A stretch of 64,000 nt of DNA from NCBI GenBank assembly GCA_001642415.1, contig LTDK01000160.1, positions 59,535 through 123,534 of the forward strand. Direction: 5' to 3'. Positions 15,815-24,908 of this stretch are shown one piece after another. The translations under genes were made by a program, and so were the position numbers. The number at the start of each line of letters is the position of its first letter. The first letter of the stretch is position 1. Origin of the DNA: Nematocida ironsii. Taxonomy: Eukaryota; Microsporidia. The notes beneath the pieces are model-generated. The model worked only from the letters and a program-made list of their open reading frames with translations, was not told the DNA's origin and ran no database searches.

Positions 15815-18250
15815 ATGTCTGTAGAAAACCAAATACTGGCAGCTGCTGAACTTCCGCCAAAGGAAATGTATACTGCGCTGTGCGAAATAAAACAGGAAGC
15901 TGCGGAGAATAACATAGACTACCTTGCAGCCAAAATATCTGGCAAGTTGAAGCAAGAAAAAATAAGGAAAACCCCGCATCTGCTCTACTCCATGGTGGAG
16001 ACACTACGAATAGCCGCTCCATACAATCCATTTACTCCCGAGATGCTGAGGGATCTGTTTAAGCAGCTAATACAGCGAGGGCCGCGGCGCCCGGAGGAGA
16101 AAAAGGCATTGGAGATAATTGCATCGTACAGAATGGTCACTCTTGTTTCTGATGTAAAGATAATTAATGCGCTGGCAGAGCTGGCGCTTTTAAATATTTC
16201 CCATGCATGGTCTGGGGACATGCTTCAGTCTATTGTAGAAGAAAAGGAGGAGGATCTAGGAAAAGAAATAAAAGCAAAAATAGTAAAGAGAGTTGCAGAA
16301 GGGTCTTCCACGCTCGGTGTTTTTATCAGTAACTATCCGTTATTGTTTATGCCCGCAGTAAATGAGCTGATTCTCTCCTCAAAGCGGTCAAAAACAGAGC
16401 TGATAAAAAGATTCAACTCCTTGAATAAAGAGGTAATTACGGTAGAACTAATTGAGAAGGCGATAGAAACAAGCCAGGAGAAGAAGGAATTTCTTAAATT
16501 TGTAAGGGAGGCCTCTGTGCGCCATGAAGTGGTAAAGTATCTGGAGACACTGGAGGAAGACAGATCTGCTTGGGTGCGGTGTGAAATACCGGTTATACTA
16601 TACAAAAAGGCCCAGAGCTCATTTTACACCACAGCTATAGCCAGAAGCATACGGATTAGTGGAATTTCTGCATGGAAGAAAAGGCTACAGGATGCATCTG
16701 TATCTGTGCGGCAGGAAATGCTTCGTGCTGCTGACCAAGAAGACATAATTACGCACTTGCCAGAGCTAATGGAGGATATTATAGAAAGGACCCGAGACAT
16801 AAGCGTAGAGGTAAGAAAAGAAGCACTTGGCATACTTGCCAAAACATATGCAGGAGAGATGCATAGAGACGTGCTTGCATCGTCAGAAGTATCGTGCTTT
16901 ATCTGCCGGAAAAAGGCAGCAGATGGAATACTTGTAAGCACACTGCTGTCTATATTTATACAAGACCACGCAGCGCAGCTAGACATGGTAAAAGGATTTT
17001 TCAAAAGACTAACAAACGATGCATTAAAGGTGGAAGACAGAATACCACAGGCAATACTTCTAGAAATATACCAGGCTGTAGTAAAACAGCCAGAAGACAT
17101 TGAAACTTTGATAGGGTGTGCAGCAGCGCTGAATCTTCTGGGTATTACTCTATCCTATGATAAAGATCCGTGCGATGCTCATAAGAAAACGATTGATCTT
17201 ATAAGAATATCTCTTTCAATAGGCGACACGGACGCAAAAGCGGTTGTAGAGGAGACGTCTCCTCCTTGCTTAGTGGTTATGTTGTGTGAGAAGTATCCCA
17301 AGGGACTTATTCCAAAAGAGCTGCTTGTTTTTCTAAAGAGCCTAACAAAAACTGTGGGCATTGATTTATTTTGCAGAATTGCGCGCATTATTACAGTAGC
17401 ACAATACAACACCGGGCTTGGGTGGGGTGCGCTAGAGGAGTACGCAGAGCATGAACACCCGAGAGAGTATCTAGAGATAAAGCAAATGTGCACTACTGAA
17501 GGAGGCGACTTTTCAATTGATCTATCTAGAGTTGAGGATAGGTCGCTTCTGGCCGGATCAGAGGTAAGCATAGATATCCAGCAACAGGAAAGAAAGCTGA
17601 ATGAATGCAGCAAAAAAATACTATTAATGGTGCAGATGGACCTGCTAGAGTGCTGCATTAGATCTGCTATATTAGAAAGGACTGTTTTTAAGTACCTATT
17701 ATCCCAGCCGTACTCTGCCCATGCATACTTTGAGAATTCTCTTTTTTTTAAGCAGCGGCTGGCTATAGGAATTAGATCACATCCAGATACAGAGATTCGG
17801 TTGTTATTTTCTGTTATTTCAATGCTAATCTGTCAGCAAACGTCTCTATCACTGAACAGTAAAGGAATTTTAAGCGTGCTCTCTTTACTTTGCTGGCTAT
17901 CCATAGAGTACACACACACTAGAACGGTTGAGGTTGTTTTTTCGCTATTCCGTGCCAATATCCCTCTGGCACAGGACTTCTTCTCTTTCTTCATGAATTT
18001 GAAGCGGGTGACTATTGAAGACACAGCCCGGCAGACAGAGCTATACATACTGTCAGAGGATGTGTCTGCCATGCTAGTTAGGGAAACAAGCAAGCTAAAC
18101 ATAAACTCTGCGCAGTACTCAAATGAACTGCCATCTGGATTTTGTGAAGAATTGCGGCTAAGGGGAGGATGGGCAGCCACGTTACTTCTTCTGGATGATG
18201 ACCGATTCAGTTCTAATTTACTTACTGTTTTCAAGCCCAAAGCCAAATAA
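15815..18250 (+). CDS. PDS5: PDS5-like cohesin-associated HEAT-repeat protein
   Basis: PDS5 binds the cohesin ring and regulates its loading, release and acetylation. The 811-residue protein is all-helical with HEAT-type repeats. The most telling segment is at about 285-350. SAWKKRLQDASVSVRQEML is followed by DIIERTRDISVEVRKEALGILAKTYAG, matching the PDS5 pattern of ERxRDKKxxVRKEAxxxLAxxY. Yeast Pds5 is 1277 residues, so this copy is reduced. I found no catalytic motif. Its promoter must fit in the short gap after the tRNA-Gly terminator or inside the tRNA gene. Another HEAT protein such as a condensin subunit is the main alternative. Confidence 0.6.
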   Translation: MSVENQILAAAELPPKEMYTALCEIKQEAAENNIDYLAAKISGKLKQEKIRKTPHLLYSMVETLRIAAPYNPFTPEMLRDLFKQLIQRGPRRPEEKKALEIIASYRMVTLVSDVKIINALAELALLNISHAWSGDMLQSIVEEKEEDLGKEIKAKIVKRVAEGSSTLGVFISNYPLLFMPAVNELILSSKRSKTELIKRFNSLNKEVITVELIEKAIETSQEKKEFLKFVREASVRHEVVKYLETLEEDRSAWVRCEIPVILYKKAQSSFYTTAIARSIRISGISAWKKRLQDASVSVRQEMLRAADQEDIITHLPELMEDIIERTRDISVEVRKEALGILAKTYAGEMHRDVLASSEVSCFICRKKAADGILVSTLLSIFIQDHAAQLDMVKGFFKRLTNDALKVEDRIPQAILLEIYQAVVKQPEDIETLIGCAAALNLLGITLSYDKDPCDAHKKTIDLIRISLSIGDTDAKAVVEETSPPCLVVMLCEKYPKGLIPKELLVFLKSLTKTVGIDLFCRIARIITVAQYNTGLGWGALEEYAEHEHPREYLEIKQMCTTEGGDFSIDLSRVEDRSLLAGSEVSIDIQQQERKLNECSKKILLMVQMDLLECCIRSAILERTVFKYLLSQPYSAHAYFENSLFFKQRLAIGIRSHPDTEIRLLFSVISMLICQQTSLSLNSKGILSVLSLLCWLSIEYTHTRTVEVVFSLFRANIPLAQDFFSFFMNLKRVTIEDTARQTELYILSEDVSAMLVRETSKLNINSAQYSNELPSGFCEELRLRGGWAATLLLLDDDRFSSNLLTVFKPKAK

Positions 18251-18632
18251 CTGGTATTTTACAGCTGCATAGCACTAAAACAACGTATACGGCATAAACA
18301 GTGATTATAGCCTAAAAAGACAAAAATTGGTGCAAAAACATATTGCTACATCCAATAAAAGAATCTTAGCTCGCTTATTAAAGATGCTCTTATAAGATGT
18401 TTATACATGTGGAGCAATGCCCCGAGATTTATACTACATAATTTAGTGAACAATACATTTCTTTCTTATTATTCTCTTAGTACTTATTACTTTATTATTA
18501 TTAGATATGTTAATATACAGCGCTTCTGGCTTCTACTATTTTTTTATCCTCTGCGAATTCTTCTGTATAAATACTGTTGCTGTTATTGCTTTTTATTCAT
18601 TGCTCTTTTATTGTTATACTTTTTTATTTCAG
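18251..18632. other. Intergenic, no gene seen
   Basis: About 380 bp of T-rich DNA lie between PDS5 and the RPA3-like gene. Hydrophobic frames through it reflect poly-T composition. TTTTTATTTCAG directly precedes the ATG at 18633 and resembles a 3' splice site, but I found no convincing upstream exon. Confidence 0.5.
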
Positions 18633-18959
18633 ATGTACTCTGAGCTGACAAAGGATGTGCTAAGTAAAACCGGCGAAGTAATTGTTCTGGGTGAGGTTAT
18701 AGTTGAAGAAGAAGACCTACTTCTCCAGGGAAAAGATGGGGTAAAAGTGCCTCTGGCATTTACAGATGAAGACGTTTCATTAAAGCATAATTTATCAGAC
18801 TATGAAGGAGAAAAAGTTCTAATATTCGGAGATGTATCAAATGATTCAATTCAAGTCATTGGCCACAGTTCATTTAAAGTTCCCATCAATGAAGATCTTT
18901 TTTCTAATACAATACAAGAAATGCACAAATATCCTGATATTTTTGATAGCAAAGTGTGA
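18633..18959 (+). CDS. RFA3: RPA3-like OB-fold protein (replication protein A small subunit)
   Basis: RPA14/Rfa3 is the smallest subunit of the trimeric single-strand DNA-binding complex. The 108-residue product starts at MYSELTK. A longer frame upstream is only poly-T-derived hydrophobic residues. It has a beta-rich core (GEVIVLGEVIVEE ... VKVPLAFTDEDV ... GEKVLIFGDVSNDSIQVIGHSSFKV), as expected of an OB fold. The C-terminal helix is DLFSNTIQEMHKYPDIF, which resembles the DLGLYNEAVKIIHDFPQFF helix of human RPA14 that packs in the trimer core. Length matches the family (about 120). Sequence identity is low, so the call rests on this layout and helix. Confidence 0.6.
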   Translation: MYSELTKDVLSKTGEVIVLGEVIVEEEDLLLQGKDGVKVPLAFTDEDVSLKHNLSDYEGEKVLIFGDVSNDSIQVIGHSSFKVPINEDLFSNTIQEMHKYPDIFDSKV

Positions 18960-19084
18960 ATTCTGACGATAAAACTGTACAGCATTCATGACCAATAAAT
19001 AAAATATTTCTTATATTTTTGTTTTTTGTATATTTATTATGTCTGGCCTTATCTCCATAGCAATGAAACTAGGTTTTATCTAGA

Positions 19085-19092
19085 TATTTAAG
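19085..19092 (+). promoter_or_regulatory. TATTTAAG box before LRR gene
   Basis: The TATA-like octamer ends 22 bp before the ATG at 19115. With normal TATA-to-start spacing the mRNA would have almost no 5' leader. Inferred from position and recurrence. Confidence 0.35.
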
Positions 19093-19114
19093 AAGGCCCA
19101 GGGATATACAAAAA

Positions 19115-20353
19115 ATGGGAGGCAAAGTAAGCTATATTAACAAAACACAATCAGAGCAGAAGGTACTATCATTGGACATAGGGAAAAAGGGACTGCAGAA
19201 GATACCAGAGGAGGTATTTACATCACCCACGTTAAATTGGTTGATTGTGTCCAATAACCGGATAAGAAGTATTCCCAGCGAAATTCGGCAGATGACAAGT
19301 CTTACACGGCTTGCAGTGAATGATAACTGGATAGAGACGGTTGCAGAGGAGATGGGGGAAATAACTAATTTAACCTGGGTGGACCTGACTCGTAACAGAC
19401 TTCGAGACCTGCCGAATAGTCTTGCAAATCTGAAGAATGTGGCTGGACTTGGGCTTAGTGAGAATCGATTTGAAAAGATTCCTGAGTGTGTGTTTGGAAT
19501 GACTTCATTGTGTAAGTTTGGATTTTTCAGCAACAAACTACAGGCAATTCCTCCGCAGATTGCATTATTAAAAAATCTTACTAAGATAGATTTGAGCAAC
19601 AATGACATTGTGACTGTGCCCAAGGAAATATGCAAGCTATCCAGATTGGTGTGGCTTAATCTAAGTAATAACAAAATAAAAGAACTTCCTGCAGAAATGG
19701 GCAAGCTGTACCTTCTGCAAGAGTTAGGATTGGGCAACAATTCACTTACGCATCTTCCAGATCTGGGCGCACTAAAGAGACTGACCATCCTCCCTGTATA
19801 TAGAAATCGTTTGGAGGAGCTTGGTTCTTGGGTATGCAAATTAGAAAAGGTGGAAAAGCTAGACTTTAGCAATAACAAGCTGAAGAAAATTCCACCAATG
19901 ATATTTTCGTTAAAAAAACTAAGATATCTTAATGTAAAGAACAATTTACTTGAAGAGCTAGACGTGAATGTGTATCCATGCACTTCATATCCGCTGGAAA
20001 TCATAGATTTGAGCGACAACCTGCTTAAGCACATACCGTACAAGTTATTTACACTATTCCCAGCACTTGCAACACTCCGCGCAACAGGAAATCCATATGA
20101 AAAAGAACAAATGATTATTCCTCAGTCTTGCCCCACACTTAATCAGTTGTGCAGTGTATATACAATACCTGGCCCTGGGGTGTGGCCGCACAAAGAGTGC
20201 GTATTTGCTAAAAATGGAAAGGTATGTGACATATGCAATAAATGGTTTGCATACGAGCCTCGGGTTGCTCTTAAGCCCCAGACATCTTTCGATGGGAGAA
20301 AGGTCATGGTAAAAAAGATTCTTTGCTCTTCAAGATGCCAGTTAGGTATCTAA
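19115..20353 (+). CDS. Leucine-rich repeat protein with N-myristoylation signal and C-terminal cysteine module
   Basis: The 412-residue protein consists of about eleven to twelve 23-residue leucine-rich repeats (about 20-325) of the LxxLxLxxNxLxxIPxxI type seen in SHOC2/Ras-suppressor proteins. They form an interaction solenoid with no catalytic domain. The N-terminus MGGKVS has Gly2 and Ser6, the classical N-myristoylation pattern, so membrane anchoring is likely. The last 60 residues depart from the repeats: NGKVCDICNKWFAYEP and a final CSSRC give four cysteines that may bind zinc. Function is unknown; a signalling scaffold at a membrane is the inference. Confidence 0.75.
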   Translation: MGGKVSYINKTQSEQKVLSLDIGKKGLQKIPEEVFTSPTLNWLIVSNNRIRSIPSEIRQMTSLTRLAVNDNWIETVAEEMGEITNLTWVDLTRNRLRDLPNSLANLKNVAGLGLSENRFEKIPECVFGMTSLCKFGFFSNKLQAIPPQIALLKNLTKIDLSNNDIVTVPKEICKLSRLVWLNLSNNKIKELPAEMGKLYLLQELGLGNNSLTHLPDLGALKRLTILPVYRNRLEELGSWVCKLEKVEKLDFSNNKLKKIPPMIFSLKKLRYLNVKNNLLEELDVNVYPCTSYPLEIIDLSDNLLKHIPYKLFTLFPALATLRATGNPYEKEQMIIPQSCPTLNQLCSVYTIPGPGVWPHKECVFAKNGKVCDICNKWFAYEPRVALKPQTSFDGRKVMVKKILCSSRCQLGI

Positions 20354-20421
20354 CTAATAAATTCACATGACACAATTTAGCTATAGATGGGTTTTAAACT
20401 TGTATAATATTTTGCATTTAT

Positions 20422-20943
20422 TTACTTCTTTGTTTTTCCGAGCTGCTTGAATAAGTCATTCATTTTTACAAGAATATTCTTTACTTCAGGATCAACCGAC
20501 TTATCCTGCCCAGATAACTGCTCTAGCTCATCCTTTCCGAATGAGAATGACATATCGTCAAATGTAACTATCATTGATCTTCTTCTCTTACTAGATGCCT
20601 CTGCGCTCTTATCTTTCTTTCTTTTTTTTCCCATATCTTTCTCCTTTCTTTCTTGTAGCTCTTTCTTCATTTTTTCTTTTTCTTCCTGCTCTTTCCTTTC
20701 TCTTTCTTCTCGCTCTTCTTTCTCCCTTCTTTCTTGTAATTCTCTCTCTTTCTTTTCTTGCAGCTCTTTGTTCTTTCTCTCTATGCTTTCTAAGTACGCA
20801 TTTATACTTATATTATGCGCTTCTAAATTATTAGACAGAAACACTTCTATCTTCTGGCTGTACTCTGAGTATAAATTGTGCATAACTTCTTTTCTTTTCG
20901 CCATTAGCTTAATTAGAAGATCATCTACTACAAATTGCTCCAT
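20422..20943 (-). CDS. Orphan coiled-coil protein
   Basis: I do not recognise this 173-residue protein. Residues 1-50 form a helical segment (VDDLLIKLMAKRKEVMHNLY). Residues 52-105 are a Lys/Glu/Arg-rich single-helix or coiled-coil stretch built from ELQEKKE / ELQERRE-type repeats. A basic patch (KKRKKDKS, SKRRRS) follows that could be a nuclear localisation signal. The end is a more conserved-looking segment, VTFDDMSFSFGKDELEQL ... VKNILVKMNDLFKQLG. The order of helical head, charged helix and compact tail would suit a chromatin or kinetochore subunit, but that is speculation. A TTTCGGG element lies 51 bp upstream of the start. Confidence 0.6.
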   Translation of the reverse strand: MEQFVVDDLLIKLMAKRKEVMHNLYSEYSQKIEVFLSNNLEAHNISINAYLESIERKNKELQEKKERELQERREKEEREERERKEQEEKEKMKKELQERKEKDMGKKRKKDKSAEASSKRRRSMIVTFDDMSFSFGKDELEQLSGQDKSVDPEVKNILVKMNDLFKQLGKTKK

Positions 20944-21205
20944 GAATAAAAATACTTTTACTCAATTTTGACACAGAATAAATTTATGCGTAATTTCGGG
21001 ATATTGGATTTTAGTCTTCTGGGCTAGAGGGTGTACAATTTATTAAATAATGAAAGTACGTGCGCGTATACTGTATTTAAAGCAGACAGCCGGTGCTATT
21101 TCAGATATTTCAGGATATTGTTTTGGATTATGATGAGGCTAGATTATTTGTTTACACATCTTAAATGAGATTGTATTGTAATTTAACAGTTGCATAAATT
21201 CTTAT

Positions 21206-23335
21206 TTATTTATGTATTTGAGTAAAAAGATCTAATATCTCATTGGTCACTGATGATACTATACTTATCCCAAGGACCATAGAAACTGTCAGAACAGACA
21301 GTGAAACTACTGAGATAAAAGACCCCTTTGATGATAGTTTAACCATAGAAAGAGACCTTCTTCCTGTCATATATATTGATAGAAGTGAAGAAGAAAGGCA
21401 TATAAGTAAGAAAATATGCCTAGAATATGATGGAAGGTACGAGGAAAGAAGGTAGTCTATAGACCCAATTGTCGCCATACACAAGATCAATGATGTAGAA
21501 AGATTGGCTACAAATAAAGGGAAGAGTTTTAGAAGATCGCTGTCTAATATAACTGATTCGCTACTATTTTCGCTGCTACTTATACTTGAGGAAGCAGATG
21601 ATCCATTGCTGACAGATAGATTAGCACTTGATGAACTACCTACAGACTGGCTGCGGCGTGAGCTAGAGCTACTGCTTGATGAGTTCAATAGCTCACTGAT
21701 GGAAGGCGAATCACTGATACTTCTGCTTATAGATAGCACTGGTTCAGAAGACAGACTGCTAGATTTAGAAGAAACCGAAGAAGACAGATCTTTGCTGCTA
21801 CTGCTGCTTAGACTGTTACTGTTGCTGCTACTTAGGTTATTGCTGCTACTTTCACTATTGCTGCTACTGCTACTTAGGCTGTTGCTGCCACTTAAGCTAC
21901 TGCTGTTGTTACTTGATAGACTAAGTGGGGCAGAAGATGAATGACTATTGCTACTTCCGCTACTTCCACTATTACTGCTACTTCCAAACAGACTATTGAA
22001 AAAGCTAGAAAAGCTATCGCTGCTAGTATTTGTACTTTTGCTACTGTTGGAGCTGCTACCACTCTTATTTGAAGAATTTTCGCTACTGTTTTGCTGGCTG
22101 CTGCTTGAGCTACTCTTACTAGTGCTTAGGCTATTAGAGCCACTGCTAATACTAGATGGAAGGTTGCTGCTATCATTCTTGCTAGAGCCACTGCTAATAC
22201 TAGAAGGTATATTGCTGCTTCTACTGTTACTAGAGCCATTGCCACTGCTAGATGATGAAGACGTATTGCTGCTATCATTCTTGCTAGAGATACTGCTAAT
22301 ACTAGATGAAAGATTGCTGCTTCCACTATTACTAGAGCTACTACTGCTGCTGCTAGATGATGAAGACATACGCAACTCGCTGTAGGAGTGGCCAAATGTC
22401 CAGGAGAAGAAAATAGAAAGTATACCAAAGGTTGACCATCCAAACAGAACCACAGATAGAATTGCTGTTCCCACTATGCTCACTGAACTGCTAAATTCAC
22501 TCAGTAATATTTCAATGCTCTTCCACAGAATAAAGCATATAGTACATACTGATCCAAATATAAAACTGGATGAAATGAGAGAATGATGTCTTAAAAAGTG
22601 CACATAGCAAGATACAATTTCAAATGCATCTGATTCGCTTGACATATGTATATCATGCGATGAGCTCTTTCTATATATTTCCTTCATGAAGCTTGTTGCA
22701 GTGGATACGCGCGATCCAAATACCTTTCGAAGGCAGCGCGTGGCAAATGGGTAGCTATCATCTGAGTGCATTGGAAAGAGAATTGAGTAGATTATTCTTC
22801 GGTCTTCTTTGCTAATGAGTGATTCACTCGCCAGCTCTTCTATTTCAGAAAGCGTTTTGTTATACCTGGAGTAATGGTGCAGAACTTTCTCATTCAAGCT
22901 AGTTTGGATACTTTCCAGGCTAACAGATGAACTAGGCAAAGAGCTGGATGAGCTTCTTTCGGATGATTCTGAGCTTTTTCTTTTTTCAAGCTCTTTCTTC
23001 TGCGCAGTTAAATGGCCAGATACTGAAAATATTTCTTCAAGTAACCGGTTCTTTCTTTCAATTAAAAGTGTTAGCTTTGTCCTTAGCACTTTCTGTAGAA
23101 TGCTAGGGTCTTTAGATGATGTTATTTTGTTTATTTTGCTATATCCATGGTGCAGTAAAATACTTCTCTTCTGTATTTTATTCTCTAAATGTGATAGTTC
23201 TTTTATGTATCTGGATAGCTCGCGTACGTATTCTGATGATTCTGGCTTTCTAAGACTGTTTTGTCGTTTTTCCAAAGATGTTTTGCTCTTGGAAAATACT
23301 CTAACGGGGTTTGATGTGCTTACTGATGTGTTCAT
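21206..23335 (-). CDS. Serine-rich multi-pass membrane orphan
   Basis: The 709-residue product matches no family I know. Residues 1-125 are basic with a coiled coil (VRELSRYIKELSHLENKIQKR). Two membrane segments fall at about 250-310 (FIFGSVCTICFILW; IVGTAILSVVLFGW). Residues about 320-595 are a low-complexity tract of Ser with Asn, Gly and Leu. It is encoded by tandem AGC/AGT-type triplet units, visible on the plus strand as GCTGCTACT repeats. Three or four more hydrophobic segments fill residues 600-705. There is no N-terminal signal peptide. A serine-rich loop between membrane segments could be heavily modified and is likely length-variable between strains. A surface or spore-wall role is only a guess. 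Confidence 0.7.
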   Translation of the reverse strand: MNTSVSTSNPVRVFSKSKTSLEKRQNSLRKPESSEYVRELSRYIKELSHLENKIQKRSILLHHGYSKINKITSSKDPSILQKVLRTKLTLLIERKNRLLEEIFSVSGHLTAQKKELEKRKSSESSERSSSSSLPSSSVSLESIQTSLNEKVLHHYSRYNKTLSEIEELASESLISKEDRRIIYSILFPMHSDDSYPFATRCLRKVFGSRVSTATSFMKEIYRKSSSHDIHMSSESDAFEIVSCYVHFLRHHSLISSSFIFGSVCTICFILWKSIEILLSEFSSSVSIVGTAILSVVLFGWSTFGILSIFFSWTFGHSYSELRMSSSSSSSSSSSSNSGSSNLSSSISSISSKNDSSNTSSSSSSGNGSSNSRSSNIPSSISSGSSKNDSSNLPSSISSGSNSLSTSKSSSSSSQQNSSENSSNKSGSSSNSSKSTNTSSDSFSSFFNSLFGSSSNSGSSGSSNSHSSSAPLSLSSNNSSSLSGSNSLSSSSSNSESSSNNLSSSNSNSLSSSSSKDLSSSVSSKSSSLSSEPVLSISRSISDSPSISELLNSSSSSSSSRRSQSVGSSSSANLSVSNGSSASSSISSSENSSESVILDSDLLKLFPLFVANLSTSLILCMATIGSIDYLLSSYLPSYSRHIFLLICLSSSLLSIYMTGRRSLSMVKLSSKGSFISVVSLSVLTVSMVLGISIVSSVTNEILDLFTQIHK
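21560..22365. repeat. Serine-codon minisatellite within the membrane orphan
   Basis: About 800 bp are built of degenerate short units (plus-strand GCTGCTACT, CTATTGCTGCTA, GCCACTGCTAATACTAGA) that repeat in phase with codons. The GCCACTGCTAATACTAGA-type unit occurs at least three times between 22139 and 22315. The opposite strand is open as a leucine-rich frame only because of this repeat. Confidence 0.85.
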
Positions 23336-24233
23336 GCGTTTAAGGGGGTGATCTGTTTCTATATTATATAAGGGGGATACGTTAAATGTACCAATTATAT
23401 CCTAGTATGCAATTTGTACCATTCAGTGCATATAATTTGATTGGTGTAAAATAATGAACAAAGATTTGTTTATGTGATATATTTTGTTATGCACATGAGA
23501 AACTCTTCATACTTTTAAGTATATCCGAAAATCACATCAAATTATATACAAACATATTTATCTAGATTTGTGTAATTTTTACTATATCCTTTAAACACCT
23601 ACTAGATTATATATTACACAGCAAACTGTAATAATCAGAAGATACTATAATAGAATTGTTTAAAACAACTCATAGTTTTTTAATTTATGAAGTCTTGTTT
23701 TTATGCTTGATTTACCCATATTATCAACATGTAACTGTTCTGTAATAATTTCAGAATATTTCTTTAAAATTTAAATAGCGTACATTAGAATCGAATTTTA
23801 GTGTATATTTTCTTTTATTAGAAATAATGTTTTAACCACTATAAATAATATCCAAATAAGCTCACCATCTTAAATATTCCCCAAAGAAAACCACAAAATA
23901 ATCTAAAGTAACGGAAAAATTAATTAGATTATTTAGAATTGTATGCTATAGCATAATTGAGCAATCAAAGCACAGAAGTTAAACACCAATTATATCTCCA
24001 AAAATAAATAAAATTTACGGCACATTGAATATACGCGAAATATACAAGATACACACATGTAAATTTTATATAACCCGAAATAAAAATACTTTTCTAGTAA
24101 ATCACACTTCACAAACCCTTTCTAGGCTATTTATGAGTGTGCTCTATATAAAGGAACATATTTATGCATTTATTAAATAAAACCATCAATAGATCTTTCT
24201 TTATTCACTAAAAGATACATGCTAGTAGTTTTC
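23336..24233. other. Long AT-rich intergenic region, no gene seen
   Basis: About 900 bp without frames of note. A TAACCCGAAATA element lies at 24071-24082, within the 3' flank of the gene at 24234-24848. Confidence 0.6.
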
Positions 24234-24848
24234 TTAATGTATTTCCAGCTCGTTTTTCGGCCGTCTTTCCTTATTCTGTGCAGAAAGGCAACGCATTCTC
24301 CTACTTGTGGCCAGAACGTATAACAATACAATCAGTCCTTGGATATAAGTATCTTTTCTCTCCTTAGAAAAGTTAGTGCAAAACTCAAACAGTGAATACA
24401 TTAAACCATCTGCGAAGTACTGGAATATATTAATGTGCTCTGTCAGTGTGTATAATGCATACTTTGAACTGCCGCTTGATCTAGGCCTTATCCCATCTGG
24501 AAATACATGTGGAGAGCATGTTATTTTATGCTCTAAAATAAACTTAAGGTCACCAGGAGAGTGCACAAGAACATCTACAAATGAGCCGCGTACAGCGCAT
24601 GCCTCTAGTATTTTATTCACATGTTCCTGGATGCATAGACATCCCATCCAGCAGATGCATTCCTTCTTTATCTCCTGTATACTTCTTTGTGAGTATACAA
24701 CAACAGGTTTATGCACTGCCTGGCTTGGTTTATCAATAACATGCACCCTATACCCTGGCATCTGGTTGTATAATAGAACACAGAACCACAAAAACATGGG
24801 AATAATTGCCTTAGCCATTACTCTCTTTACACCAATTGAATCCTTCAT
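24234..24848 (-). CDS. Predicted ER/secretory membrane protein, unidentified
   Basis: The 204-residue protein has an N-terminal hydrophobic segment (about 13-30, signal peptide or anchor). A probable lumenal region follows, with a cysteine cluster (CICWMGCLC near 64-72) and several further Cys. A C-terminal membrane segment (about 168-184, YIQGLIVLLYVLA) precedes a basic 20-residue tail. The order of signal, beta-like lumenal domain, helix, membrane segment and short tail recalls p24/emp24 cargo receptors. However, the tail lacks a KKxx or FF motif and no GOLD signature is secure, so I leave it unnamed. It lies 60 bp upstream of the RBM26-like gene's end in tandem. Confidence 0.6.
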   Translation of the reverse strand: MKDSIGVKRVMAKAIIPMFLWFCVLLYNQMPGYRVHVIDKPSQAVHKPVVVYSQRSIQEIKKECICWMGCLCIQEHVNKILEACAVRGSFVDVLVHSPGDLKFILEHKITCSPHVFPDGIRPRSSGSSKYALYTLTEHINIFQYFADGLMYSLFEFCTNFSKERKDTYIQGLIVLLYVLATSRRMRCLSAQNKERRPKNELEIH

Positions 24849-24908
24849 TTATTTTGCAAATATTTCTTATCTAAATTAAACTAAGCAAGATAGACAAATA
24901 TGTTTGGT

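Noticed and set aside
18600..18635. TTTTTATTTCAG directly before ATG at 18633 as a 3' splice site
   Set aside because: No plausible upstream exon with a 5' splice site was found, and the ATG itself gives a complete OB-fold protein.
18407..18643. A hydrophobic 78-codon frame before the RPA3-like gene
   Set aside because: Composition is that of poly-T DNA (Phe, Leu, Tyr, Ile) and it overlaps the RPA3-like start in another frame.
21504..22385. Leucine-rich frames on the plus strand at 21504-21944 and 21948-22385
   Set aside because: They are the complement of the serine-codon repeat in the minus-strand gene and have no independent features.
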